A program made the translations under genes and the position numbers. Of a DNA stretch of 64,000 nt, positions 23,357 to 33,719 are shown piece after piece (the first letter of the stretch is position 1; the number at the start of each line of letters is the position of its first letter). The notes under the pieces are model-generated. The model saw nothing but the letters and a program-made list of their open reading frames with translations. It was not told the DNA's origin and did no database searches. The stretch is from assembly GCA_034769895.1 (NCBI GenBank), contig CM068373.1:197016134-197080133 (forward strand). Reading direction: 5' to 3'. The DNA comes from Magicicada septendecula. Taxonomy: Eukaryota; Arthropoda; Insecta; Hemiptera; Cicadidae.

Positions 23357-24067
23357 TACTGCCCGCCAAAATCGGGACGATTTTGTACATTAAACGTTAA
23401 CTTGGATAATACAATAATTAGGCTTACATGGCGAAAGCGATACAATAATTGGCGTATTGGCCACAGTGCAATGACAATAACCATAATATGAATTCAATTA
23501 ACAATCACAAGGTATACAATAAATTGACCCTTATGCTAACAGCAAGGGCAAACTGACATTAAAATTACTCAAAACATAATAGTAACACAATACCCACAAT
23601 AATGCAATGATTAAGTAGATATTGATCTTTCCCAAATAATACCCATTGATATTTGCCAAGCATTACAATAACAAGTGATAACACCATAAAAAATATAATA
23701 ATTTCCCCATGATATTGACACAACAACTCCAATAAATTTCATAATATGTGACCCTTAGAAAATACAATACATATGTAGAATAATTGACACTATAAGTAAC
23801 ACTTGTAGTTCTCAGAATTTGAATTATATAAACATATGACAATACACAACATCCATAAATAATTGATAGTACATATGAAACACAGTCACTATTGCAGTAA
23901 TAGCTAGCGGCACGTAAACAATATTACAATGCTTATGATACAATTGACTTGTATGCTCGCCCGGGGAATGTCCTGGGCGTGGTCCAGGCAATGTGACAAA
24001 TTCACAAACCTAGTATGGCATATAATTCATAAACCTAGTAGCTATGTCTCGTATGGCACGCATACGA
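23357..24067 (-). other. BEL 3' noncoding region
   Basis: Noncoding AT-rich stretch between the end of pol and the 3' LTR. It includes the polypurine-tract-like sequence beside the LTR. Nothing else seen. Confidence 0.6.
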
Positions 24068-25862
24068 TTAGTTTGTAGCCGCCGGGAGGGGGCATAATTT
24101 GTGGATGGGTCGGCGTAAGATACCTAGCGCGGTGCGAACTTCTGCGACGCGTACTAAGGAATCTTGACCCGGAAAAACATTGGTAATTACCCCACGCTTC
24201 CATTCTAGAGGGGGGGAATTGTCATCCAAAATTAGGACAAGCTGTCCGACATTCAAATTCCTAAACGGGGTGCGCCATTTATTGCGCTGCTGCAGATAAT
24301 CCCTACGCACACACACACACACACACACACGCATATGAATAGAGCGATGAATGCCTTGGTCGTGGACTTAGAGCGCTGCCCGCCATGGCGCAAAAGTACA
24401 AGACCGGCGTAGTCCACGGCCGACTGTGAAAATGGCCTTGAAGGCGTGACCCTAGAAGGGGGTAACTGACCTAGTAGTTGATGCGCGCCTTTAGCCCGGA
24501 AACAAAAACAAGTGACCCACTTATGTATCACTGAGCGGATATAGGATTTGTCGTTTATGATCCAATACTTTCGCCTAAGCGAAGCTTGAGTTGATTGCAC
24601 TCCAGCGTGCAACAAACGGATATGTTCGTATTCAATTATTAATCTCGTGAGATGAGAGTGCGGGTGCAAAATTATTTGGTGTTTACTCTCGTAGCTAAGC
24701 GGGGAGAATTGCAAGCGTCCACCCACTCTTAAAATGCCCGATTCATCCAGGAATGGGTTGAGCAAGAATTTTTACTACTGCGAGGAAGGCACCGGTGTGC
24801 CTCAAGTTCCATAACTTCTACGCCGAAATGCAACTGCTGAGATTGCCGGACAAAAATCAAGAGCGTGTCAGACAATTCCTGAGCCGACAAAAAGGACGTG
24901 TCTCTATCAACAACCGCGAGCCTAGAATTGCAAAAAAATCTGCGGCAATATGCGAAGACGCGAATAAGCCTCGTAAGTGATGAATAATTTTCAACATAAC
25001 TATGTGTTGGGGACGCGGCAATTAGTGAGGTTTGAACCTGCTTGCGACGTTCCTCCTCAAGGTCGGTAAAAGTACAGGGAGTATTAATGTCGAACGCGCT
25101 GACTGGCCATGATGCTGACTCATGCGCTAACCAGGACGGACCATGCCACCATTGAGTATGACAGTGCAAACTACGAGGGAGGCAACCGCGCGATAAAATG
25201 TCGGCAGGGTTGTCATTTGATACTACATGACGCCAAGTTCCCCTGCTGCTAACAAGACGCTGTATTTCCGCGACACGGTTGGCCACAAATACCTTCCAGC
25301 GGGAAGATTGTTGATGTATCCAATACAACGCTATCATCGAATCCGAATAGAGATATAGTCCGTCAAAATTGTAATTGATGGCGTTTAAAACCTTGGACGT
25401 TAATTGCGCCAGCAATAAACAAGCACAAAGCTCAAGACGTGGTAGCGTTATCTGTTTCAGCGGCGCGACCCTAGATTTTGCACACAACAAGTTTGTCGAT
25501 ATGGCGCCGTTCGAATAGACCGCCCGCACATAAATGCAACACGCGTAACCTTTAGCCGAAGCGTCGGCGAATCCGTGCAGCTGTAATGAACTAATTGGGT
25601 AATTGTTCAAACTCTTAACCGACCTCGTAATCTCAAAATGAGTGTCGGAGACTAATTGAGCGTATAATTCCAACCACTGATTGGCTAATGACCCAGATAG
25701 GGGTTCGTCCCAATCTGTGCCCGCCAACCACAACTGTTGCACGAAATGCTTGCAGTAAAATGTGATGGGAGCGATCAAACCTAATGGATCATGGATCCCG
25801 GCGATGACCAACAACACGCTTCTCTTGTTGAACACGGTTAAATTATCATCACCCCTAACGGT
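24068..25862 (-). pseudogene. BEL pol: RNase H and deleted integrase
   Basis: Continues the RT frame after an in-frame TAG (25863-25865). 24729-25835 carries the end of RT and the RNase H domain (GIHDPLGLIAPIT, LYSDSMIALYWI, NPADILSRG). A frameshift follows near 24750. 24253-24765 then has the integrase entry (NPFLDESGILRVGGRL, zinc-binding H-C region, VDYAGL with the first catalytic Asp). The core after KAFIALF is replaced by a (CA)n run at about 24307-24330. 24068-24334 resumes with the C-terminal domain (FRNLNVGQLVLILDDNSPPL). The second Asp and the Glu of the DDE triad are therefore missing and the copy cannot integrate itself. Confidence 0.9.
24307..24330. repeat. (CA)n microsatellite in the integrase gene
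   Basis: About ten CA units sit exactly where the integrase catalytic core should be and join first-Asp sequence to C-terminal-domain sequence. Confidence 0.95.
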
Positions 25863-26816
25863 CTATAAAAAGTTATCCTTTTCAACATTCCATTGGATTC
25901 CCAATGTACGCACGTTTTGACCTTTGCTGAAGTCACGGGTTACTTGGGCGCGAAGGGTCATAATCTTATGGTGGTTAGAGAACCACTTATGTAACGTAAA
26001 ACCATACCTACTCAACAACTTCACGATCTCGCATTTCATTTCAGCTAAGCTGTTCGGATCATCCGAACCCGTTATGAGATCGTCTACGTAAAAGTCATTT
26101 GCTATGGCCCTAGAAGCTGTAGGGTAGTAGGATTTATTTTCGTAGGCTATTTGAGCCAGACAATGTGTAGCAAGGAAGGAGGTACTAGCAGTGCCATATG
26201 TAACCGTCCTTAAAGCGTAATGTCGCAACTCCTTATGCGGCGCATCATGCCAAACAATGCGTTGCAGGTTTGAATCCTTAGGGTTAACAATGATCTGGCG
26301 ATACATCTTTTCTATGTCCGCAATAAGTACATATCGGTGGGTACGGAACCGAACCATTATCGATAACAGATCCTGCTGGATCATAGGACCGACCATTAGA
26401 GTATCATTGAGGGACAAATTATTTGTGGCTTTAGCGGAGGCGTCAAATACCACGCGCAATTTAGTGGTTAAGCTAGAGTCCTTGAAGACTGCGTGATGGG
26501 GCAGATAAAAAATCTCTGAGCTGTCAAGCGACAAATCGTAGTCATTAAGTGGCGACATGTGGCCAAGTTTCAAGTAGTCACTCATGAACTCGCTATAATC
26601 CTTATAAAGGATAGGGTTCTGCTTGAACTTGAACTCTAACGATTGGAATCTGCGGATGTCTCCGCGGAGAGAATCTCCCAAATGAAATTTATCGGATCTG
26701 CGGGGCAGGGATACCACAAATCTCCCATCGCGATTGCGGCTAGTGTTTTCCACGAAATGTTTTTCACACGGCGAGTCCTCAGAGCGGGCTTCACGACTAG
26801 AGATCTCCTCCAACTT
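25863..26816 (-). pseudogene. BEL pol: reverse transcriptase
   Basis: A 316-codon open stretch of the Pao-type RT between two in-frame amber codons. It reads YLPHHAVFKDSS, TTKLRVVFDASAKA, YVLIADIEKMYRQI (catalytic Asp), GTASTSFLATHCLAQIA and NDFYVDDLITGSDD (YVDD box). The upstream linker begins KLEEISS, directly after the TAG. The domain looks complete. Apart from the flanking stops it is intact, suggesting moderate age. Confidence 0.92.
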
Positions 26817-28647
26817 CTAAAATTCTTTTAGTTGCGAGGAAATCTGATTGTCATCCTTGCAGACCATAAAGGACGAAACTGTTTTAGTTATATCGACGTT
26901 GAAGCGTAAGTCACCGGCCAAAATAAATCCTGACTTGGTTTCCTGAATTATAGGAAAGTGTGGTCCGCGCGTAAATTTCATAGGTTCATTTAGTTGGAGA
27001 AAATATTGAGCGCCGAGTAATATATCGACTTGCGCCGAGCAATATAGGTGAGGATCCGCCAAGAATATGCGCTTGGGTAAATTCAAAGAGGCAAGATTGA
27101 ACGACTCCGCCGGTAAATTATTAGTTATACTGGGTAGTACGGAACAATGCACGTTTAACGTGAAGGGTTTATAGCGTGAATGTAGCCTTACATTAGTACT
27201 AAAGTCAGCCTGGGAAAGCGAGTTGTTTATACCCGTGATGGGTAGTTGCGATTTAACCAATTGGAGGCCCATTCTGCGGGCGAAATCCATTGTGCAAAAG
27301 TTCGCTTGAGAACCGGAATCCAGTAATATCCTAACGGGAAATTTTCTACCGACCTTATTAGCGGTCATACAGACGGCGGTAGATAACAATACCGATTTAT
27401 TGGTTTGTGATTTCAGTGAACATTGGTTGTTAACAGAAGCTACGTCCCTGTTGGGGACATGAATCGTGGTGTGGTGACGCTTAGAACATTTTTTGCATGA
27501 GAATTTTGAGGGACATTTTGAGCTTTCGTATCCCGAACGGAGGCAGTTTAGGCAAAGTTTGTTTTTTATTAACACGTTTTTTCTGTCAGGGATAGACAGC
27601 GATGTAAATTGTAGGCAGTCGATAATCCTATGTTCACCGTTACACAGCCTACATAAATTGTTTCTGATATGAGCATGGAATGCGCCCTTTGGAGCGCTTA
27701 TCTGTTTAACTGCCTTGCGATAAGGAGACTTATCGCTTTTGTTCAACCTGCTCGTTGGGGTAGTCGCGTTATAGAGATTTTGCAGTAATTTTCTTCGTGA
27801 ATTTAGAAAATTCATAAAATTATTAAAATCAGGGAATTTATGCTCCGACAAACTCTCTTTCCACAAACGGAAAGTGTAATTATCAAGTTTTTTGGCTAAA
27901 TAATTTACGACAATAATTTCGAACGTGTTGACTGGCAGTTTGAGATTATTTAAAGCGTTTATATTGGCAGAGATTTCATCAATAAATTTTGATATGCTGA
28001 CTTGGGATTCTTGTTGAACTAATGGTATGTCCAGGACATTCCCTACATGATGGGCGGAAACAATTAGCTTACTGTCATATCTATTCCTCAACAGATCGAT
28101 AGCCACCGCGTAATTCTCATGAGTGATTGGTAACGATTTTATTACGTTAAGTGCCTCGCCATGTAATGACGAGTGCAAATAGTGAAGTTTCTGTATATCC
28201 GTCAGATCTGCTCTGACGTGAATTAATTCAAGAAAAATATGGTAATAATGTTGCCACTCAACAATACTACCCGCAAACCGTGGTAATTTTATTGGTTCCA
28301 ATTGAATTGGGGGTGTTTTAGGCTGTTTACTTTCAGCATTAATTACTGGTTTTTGGTTCATATGCTCAGCTTGCTCCAGCAGGTGTTGCAATTTACATTC
28401 TATATTACAAAGATCGTCCTCCGTTTGTACTCTATCACTTGTTAAAGCAACGTCCGCTTCCTCAGCTTCGATTTGAGACTGAATCTCATCATATTTGGTG
28501 GATAATTCCATCAAATGACGCAGTTTTATTTTCAGCGCATGAGGATCGCTGGTTAACAAATCGAAGTTATCCGCGAAAGTATTTACTCGTGATATTCAGG
28601 CTTTAATTGTGCCTCGTTTTTTTTATTAGAGCCCTTACATCGGCCAT
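26817..28647 (-). pseudogene. BEL gag-protease
   Basis: A 580-codon open frame ending at TAG (26817-26819). The probable original ATG is at 28645-28647, but a one-base shift and a TGA separate it from the long frame. Residues ~80-260 match the Pao Gag/DUF1759 style (LPRFAGSIVEWQHYYHIF). Then come CCHC-type zinc knuckles (CRLCNGEHRIIDC, CLNCLRSGYESSKC, CKKCSKRHHTTIH) and an aspartic protease with LLDSGSQANFC (D-S-G). It would form the virus-like particle and mature it. The terminal LKEF[stop]KLEE is a conserved linker in which Trp is usual, so TGG to TAG is likely. Confidence 0.92.
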
Positions 28648-29370
28648 TATTACAATTTAAGAGAAAAAAAAAGAAAAATATCTTGAAAGAAATTGAGCAT
28701 AGAGCATGTGAACCATAAACTTAAGTTTGAATGAATTTAAATACGTTTCGGTAGCTAGCGATCGTTGTTTAGAACATAAACTTACTCTCTCTAACTAATC
28801 AAGCTTTGTTGGCAATTAAATTATTAAAATTATGAATTTAAATGATAACAAAATATATCTTTATCTTTCAAGTTTTAACTGATAATGAGCTGCCAACCAT
28901 TTATTAAGCTGTATTGTGTAATGACGGTGTTTATTTATACAAATGTGTTAAGAAATAACCACTAAAGTGAAATATTATTAAACATCAAATATAAGTAAAA
29001 AGTTTATAGTCACGTGGCCGTTGATCCATTCGTGATGAAGCTGGCTTCGATCCCGTTGTTCGATCCTGTTAGGAGCTGTTGCACCTCCTGTCTCTGCTGG
29101 TCAGATGACGCCTCATGTTGTACCCTCCATGAATTAAAGCTGTGGAATTTTTTTTGATGACCTCGCAAATGCTGTCCTGCCGTGTCCCGTCGTCTCTGGT
29201 CTACTGCTTGGCCGAATCTTGTCGAGATGACTGCGATGTGATTCCCAACAATGGTATCGCTCAGGTCGAGAATGATGCCCGTAGGGCGTGACTAAATTCA
29301 GATCGGCTGGTACAGAAATGATGCGTATAAAGAAATGCTGTCGCTTGTGGACCCAAACATGAGAAATCCG
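28648..29370 (-). other. BEL 5' leader
   Basis: Noncoding between the primer-site region and gag. Short ORFs here overlap one another and are not supported. Confidence 0.6.
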
Positions 29371-29493
29371 TCCCGTGGTGACCAAAAACGTTTTCGTTTT
29401 TGGGCCAAAAATAAGAAATCCTGCCCAGTGGGACCAAAAATGATGTCGTTTTTGGGCCCAAAAATATGAAATCCTGCCCGTGAGGACCAAAAA
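29336..29493 (-). repeat. Three tandem primer-binding-site units (BEL)
   Basis: On the coding strand, three ~52-bp units follow the 5' LTR. Each starts TTTTTGGTC and contains TGGTCCTCACGGGCAGGAT, TGGTCCCACTGGGCAGGAT or TGGTCACCACGGGACGGAT. The first can be read as complementary to a tRNA 3' end: CCA, one discriminator, a 7-nt acceptor strand, a 5-nt T stem. Confidence 0.8.
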
Positions 29494-29958
29494 TGTTGCG
29501 GTTTGGAAGCTCTTGATGAATCGCGAGTTATTCCAAAGACGCTAAGCAGGAAAGGCTGGTTGTATATTAGAAAGAAGTGGACTGTATTACGAATATTTGA
29601 CATGCGTTTATTGAAAATTTAATTATTGGTTGTGATCGGCACGTGCGGATGCATTTGAGGCAATAACGCCCGAAAATTAATTTTGAACGAAATCGTGGTC
29701 CACTGTAGATGGACGCAGGTAATCTGAATTAAACTGAATCTTATGAATACATATTAAAAAATGTCCAGAAGCCGCGGCTGGAAGAGAAGTGTTTTACGAG
29801 AGATCTGCTCGGAGCCTTGTTAGAAACTAAACTAACCTTGTCTGCCGACGGCTGAACTGGCCGGCGGCAGCGTTTGATAAGCACGTGATGTCATCCGCTC
29901 GCGCCGCATTGCGGCAGCACACCGCGTACAGCCGATAAACAAGTACAAAGTTTAAACA
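29494..29958 (-). repeat. BEL 5' LTR
   Basis: 465 bp, nearly identical to 22892-23356 (a handful of substitutions), indicating a fairly recent insertion. Confidence 0.95.
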
Positions 29959-30512
29959 GGATACCATAAAGATGTACAAGACCATAATAACATTTCATGG
30001 AGAGTATAAGAGTTAAGAGTTACTGATGTTAAGTGTTAAGAATTACTGATGGTATGGTTTCTACTCACAGAAAACAAGGTAAATTGAGAACGCTATTGAA
30101 TATTATAAAAAATTATTAGGGGGAAGAGGAGAATCAGGAACAAAAATAGGTAAATAATAAAACTGGTAAATATAACTGAGGAATCAGTGCCAGAGCACAG
30201 GCCAAATGGAGAAACAAATTTTGCTACTGTCAAATACTGGATTCTAAATTAAGAAGTTAATTCCTCAAATTATGTTTGCAGCATGCTATTATAGAAGCTG
30301 CATGTGAAAACTAGACAATAGGGAAAAGTGAAAGAAACAACCACAACATTTGAAAACTGCTGCTGTAGGAGAATATTAAAAATATACTGGATGGACAAAG
30401 TAATTAGAAAACAAAAATGAACAGGTTTTGGAAACAATGGGTGAATGGAGAGGTTTGTGAAGATGAGACAGTGTGGTGGGTCACTATTGGTTGAGACCCA
30501 GTAATGACTTAC

Positions 30513-30713
30513 CTGATGGGCACCCAGTGAGTGGGAAGTACTGCAGAGGAAGGCAGAGACTAGAGTACCCAAGTTGACTGTTCGGTTGTGGGACGCTGTA
30601 AGCTCTCCCAGATAAAGAAGGTGGTTCAGTGAGAGTCAAAGAAGAAGAAGATACGAAGAGTCTGAGAAACATGTCAGACACATCAGGTGACACCACATTT
30701 GCCTCATGAACAG
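30513..30713 (-). CDS. Exon-like segment E1, copy 1
   Basis: A 201-nt open segment bounded by TTGCTTTACAG and a consensus donor CATCAG|GTAAGT. It reads VHEANVVSPDVSDMFLRLF and a Ser/Pro-rich part to FPLTGCPS. Copy 2 keeps the same frame with one codon missing. No domain is recognised. Its end phase (one extra base) does not join E3 in frame, so it may belong to a different transcript or be a 5' exon. Confidence 0.4.
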
Positions 30714-30936
30714 CTGTAAAGCAACATGTTGGTCTGCAGTATTGTTAATTACAGTCATGTAAACAAAAACAAGAGGAAAGTCAATTTTGTCTGTTGGAAA
30801 GGTATGACTTGATTTTCTGAGTGGCTCAGAGAATGCTGTTAAAAGATTATCATGGATGTGCCATGATACAACAATGCTGTTCATTATAACAATTAATGCT
30901 TGTTACTATAAACAAACTTATAACTATGTATAATAC

Positions 30937-31014
30937 CTGATCAACAAACTGTTCATTCTCTTCTTTTACATGCAGTTCTCCTTTTACGACAGAATTTATA
31001 ACTGGGAATACATC
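30937..31014 (-). CDS. Exon-like segment E2, copy 2
   Basis: A 78-nt open segment, DVFPVINSVVKGELHVKEEN and a short tail, bounded by TTTGCAG and CAG|GTATTA. It is four codons shorter than copy 1, in frame. Confidence 0.4.
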
Positions 31015-31355
31015 CTGCAAATTGAACTATTTTAAAATGATTTATAGAGTACTGTATAAAGAGGTCATCAGTACTAAATATGAAGTATATAGAATCAACT
31101 ATAAATTTTTGCAATAAATATCCATAATCTGTACCTATATGGTGTGTGTGCGTGCACGAGCTCACACGACTGTGTGATTTTACTTACTTAATCTCCAAGT
31201 AGTTTATACGTATACAACACTATGATACAGTTTGTGTATTCTGTTGATTTTTAATTACATATCTACAAACGAATGTGATCCAAATCTCTAGTGGTACATG
31301 AGACGGAACAATCTAACACAATAGCTATGGGCTAAATAATGGTTATGCACATTAC

Positions 31356-31415
31356 CTTTTCAGTCTCAGCCTATTCTGAATCTGCTTCTTTCTTTACACT
31401 GACCGTTAAGACATC
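31356..31415 (-). pseudogene. Exon-like segment E3, copy 2 (nonsense)
   Basis: The 60-nt counterpart of 22746-22805 with a good donor (AAG|GTAATG) but an in-frame TAG at codon 15. Copy 1 is open but lacks the donor. Confidence 0.45.
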
Positions 31416-32050
31416 CTACAAATAACTAGGACTTACAATTTACTTTTATACAAATTCATTACCATTATACGAGAATGCTTTATAAGAGGCTGTAAAGGAA
31501 ACCATAAAGATGTTCAAGACCATAATAACATTTCATGGAGAGTATAAGCGTCAAGAGTTACTGATGTTAGAGTTAAGAGTTACTGATGGTATGGTTTCTA
31601 CTCACAGAAAACAAGGTAAATTAAGAACACTACTGAATATTATAAAAAATTATTAGGGGGAAAGGAGAATCAGGAAGAAAAATAGGTAAATATTAAAACT
31701 GGTAAAGATAACTGAGAGGAATCAGTGTCAGAGCACAGGCCAAATGGAGAAACAAATTTGCTACTGTCAAATACTGGAGTCTAAATTAAGAAGAAATTCC
31801 TCAAATTATATGTTTGCAGCATGCTATTATAGAAGCTGCATGTGAAACCTAGACAATAAGGAAAAGTGAAAGACACAACCACAACATTTGAAAACTGCTG
31901 CTGTAGGAGAATATTAAAAATATACTGGATGGACAAAGTCATTAGAAAACAAAAATGAACAGGTTCTGGAAACAATGGGTGAATGGAGAGGTTTGTGAAG
32001 ATGAGACAGTGTGGTGGGTCACTATTGGTTGAGACCCAGTAATGACTTTG

Positions 32051-32248
32051 CTGATGGGGGCCCAGTGAGTGGGAAGTACTGCAGAGGAAGGCAGAGACTA
32101 GAGTACCCAAGTTGACTGTTCGGTTGTGGGACGCTGTAAGCTCTCCCAGATAAAGAAGGTGGTTCAGGAAGAGTCAAAGAAGAAGATACGAATAGTCTGA
32201 GAAACATGTCAGACACATCAGGTGACACCACACTTGCCTCATGAACAG
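32051..32248 (-). pseudogene. Exon-like segment E1, copy 2 (donor lost)
   Basis: The 198-nt counterpart of E1 copy 1, open in the same frame, acceptor kept. The donor reads CATCAG|CAAAGT instead of GTAAGT. Confidence 0.4.
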
Positions 32249-32471
32249 CTGTAAAGCAACATGTTGGTCTGCAGTATTGTTAATTACAGTCATGTAAACA
32301 AAAACAAAAGGAAAGTCAATTTTGTCTGTTGGAAATGTATGACTTAATTTTCTGAGTGGCTAAGAGAATGCTGTTAAGAGATTATCATGGATGTGCCATG
32401 ATACAACAATGCTGTTCATTATAACAATAAATGCTTGTTACTATAAACAAACTTATAACTATGTATAATAC

Positions 32472-32549
32472 CTGATCAACAAACTGTTCATTCTCTTCTT
32501 TTACATGCAGTTCTCCTTTTACGACAGAATTTATAACTGGGAATACATC
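32472..32549 (-). CDS. Exon-like segment E2, copy 3
   Basis: A 78-nt segment identical in frame and boundaries to copy 2. The repeat is cut 140 bp further on by a hAT-like terminus. Confidence 0.4.
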
Positions 32550-32690
32550 CTGCAAATTGAACAATTTTAAAATGATTTATAGAGTACTATATAAAGAGGT
32601 CATCAGTACTAAATATGAAGTATATAGAATCACCTATAAATTTTTGCAATAAATATCCATACTCTGTACCTATATGGTGTGTGTGCGTTA

Positions 32691-33549
32691 TAGATGTGGG
32701 CCGGGCAAATGCCCAGTGGGCAGGACATTTATAAATGGGCATTTGCCTGGGAAATTGCCCAAAGCAATTTTAAGCGCCCAAAATCTGGGTATTTATAAAA
32801 AAAAGTATTGCTTTAACTTTTGACTGCTTATAATAATTACTAGAGCTTATAAAATATAAAAACCATTATTAAAGGTAGATTTCATGAATAAACTTGAAAC
32901 GGTTGGAATAAAATGAGATTCTTTGTAATCTTTGATATTTTCACTAGGGCGTTTGCCAAAAAAAACATGTTATATGCCTTAATGTTGCTAATAATTATCA
33001 TAGCTTCTAAATAGCACCCTAACAATATTATGAAAGATAACTAAATGGGAGAATAATTAAATGGGCTAAGGAAAATATGTACTACTTAGGGCCTATGCAG
33101 TTTAAAAATGTTATTAAGATTAATTAGATTTATTAGGTAATATACTGGTAACAAAAATATATTAAAAAAAAATATTTTAGATATTAATTATGAGTCAATT
33201 ATCAGGTAATTATATTTTCATTATGAATTTTAGAAAAAAGAACAGAAATAGGCCTAAACAGAAAACTAACAGAAAAATAACTTTATAATTTTTACAGGTT
33301 TTAAGAAAAACTTTGAATTACTCATCGAGGAGTGGGAAATTAAGCTAGGAGTTGGATTTACTAATAATAGGTGAGGATTTCTGGAGGGGGAGCTTGGGGC
33401 AGCCATTTTGTTGTGGACTTGGAGGAGGGGAGATTGGTGGCAGTCTGGCAGCCATTTAGTTGTGGAATAGGGCTGCTTGTGAGTGGTTGAGTGAGATAAG
33501 CTAACCCCTTCTTTGTGTTATTTGAAGTGTTAGATTGAATAATTGCAAA
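32691..33549 (+). mobile_element. Left end of a hAT-like element / gene upstream region
   Basis: TAGATGTGGGCCGGGCAAAT interrupts the tandem repeat just after GTGTGCGT. GGGCAAATGCCC-like subterminal repeats in both orientations follow, typical of hAT ends. The rest is noncoding up to the BED-finger ATG. The right end is not found in the window. Confidence 0.5.
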
Positions 33550-33719
33550 ATGGTTAAGAAAAAAGGACCTGTTCGGAACTTTTTCAATTTGAAAGGGAAA
33601 GGAGTATCTTGTAAATATTGTTTTAAGGAGTACAAACAGTCACATTCCAACAAAATGGAAAATCATATAAAAAAGTGTTTCAAGTGCCTCAGGATTTAAA
33701 AAAGTGCTTGAGTTAAGTA
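33550..33719 (+). pseudogene. BED-type zinc finger exon, 5' part (interrupted)
   Basis: ATG at 33550, preceded by an acceptor-like TTTGAAGTGTTAG. It encodes KGVSCKYCFKEYKQ, HSNKMENHIKKCFKC, i.e. C-x2-C...H...C as in BED fingers of hAT transposases and their domesticated relatives. A one-base register change near 33695 leads into a frame (GFKKVLELS) that runs on at 61593 beyond the 27.9 kb retroelement tandem. Either a hAT transposase or a gene derived from one; the insertion splits it. Confidence 0.7.

Larger units (their letters stand above)
22892..29958 (-). mobile_element. BEL/Pao LTR retrotransposon, complete structure
   Basis: 7,067 bp with two 465-bp LTRs and a minus-strand gag-protease-RT-RNase H-integrase order, which is the BEL/Pao layout. 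The target flanks are GGAAA (22887-22891) and GGATA (29959-29963). The unoccupied site CTGTAAAGGAAACCATAAAG survives in repeat copy 2 at 31490-31509, so both ends are certain. Coding is broken by stops, a frameshift and an integrase deletion. Confidence 0.95.
22058..32687 (-). repeat. About 1.53 kb tandem repeat, two full copies plus a partial
   Basis: GGAAAGTCAATTTTGTCTGT recurs at about 22138, 30776 and 32310. Copy 1 is 22138-22891 plus 29959-30775 (split by a BEL element), copy 2 is 30776-32309, and copy 3 (32310-32687) is cut by a hAT-like end. An extra 74-bp piece (22058-22131) precedes copy 1. Each unit carries exon-like segments on the minus strand. Confidence 0.85.

Noticed and set aside
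30270..30696. Overlapping 100- and 70-codon minus ORFs in each tandem repeat
   Set aside because: Only the segment between the acceptor and donor (30513-30713) has exon-like borders; the rest is unsupported.
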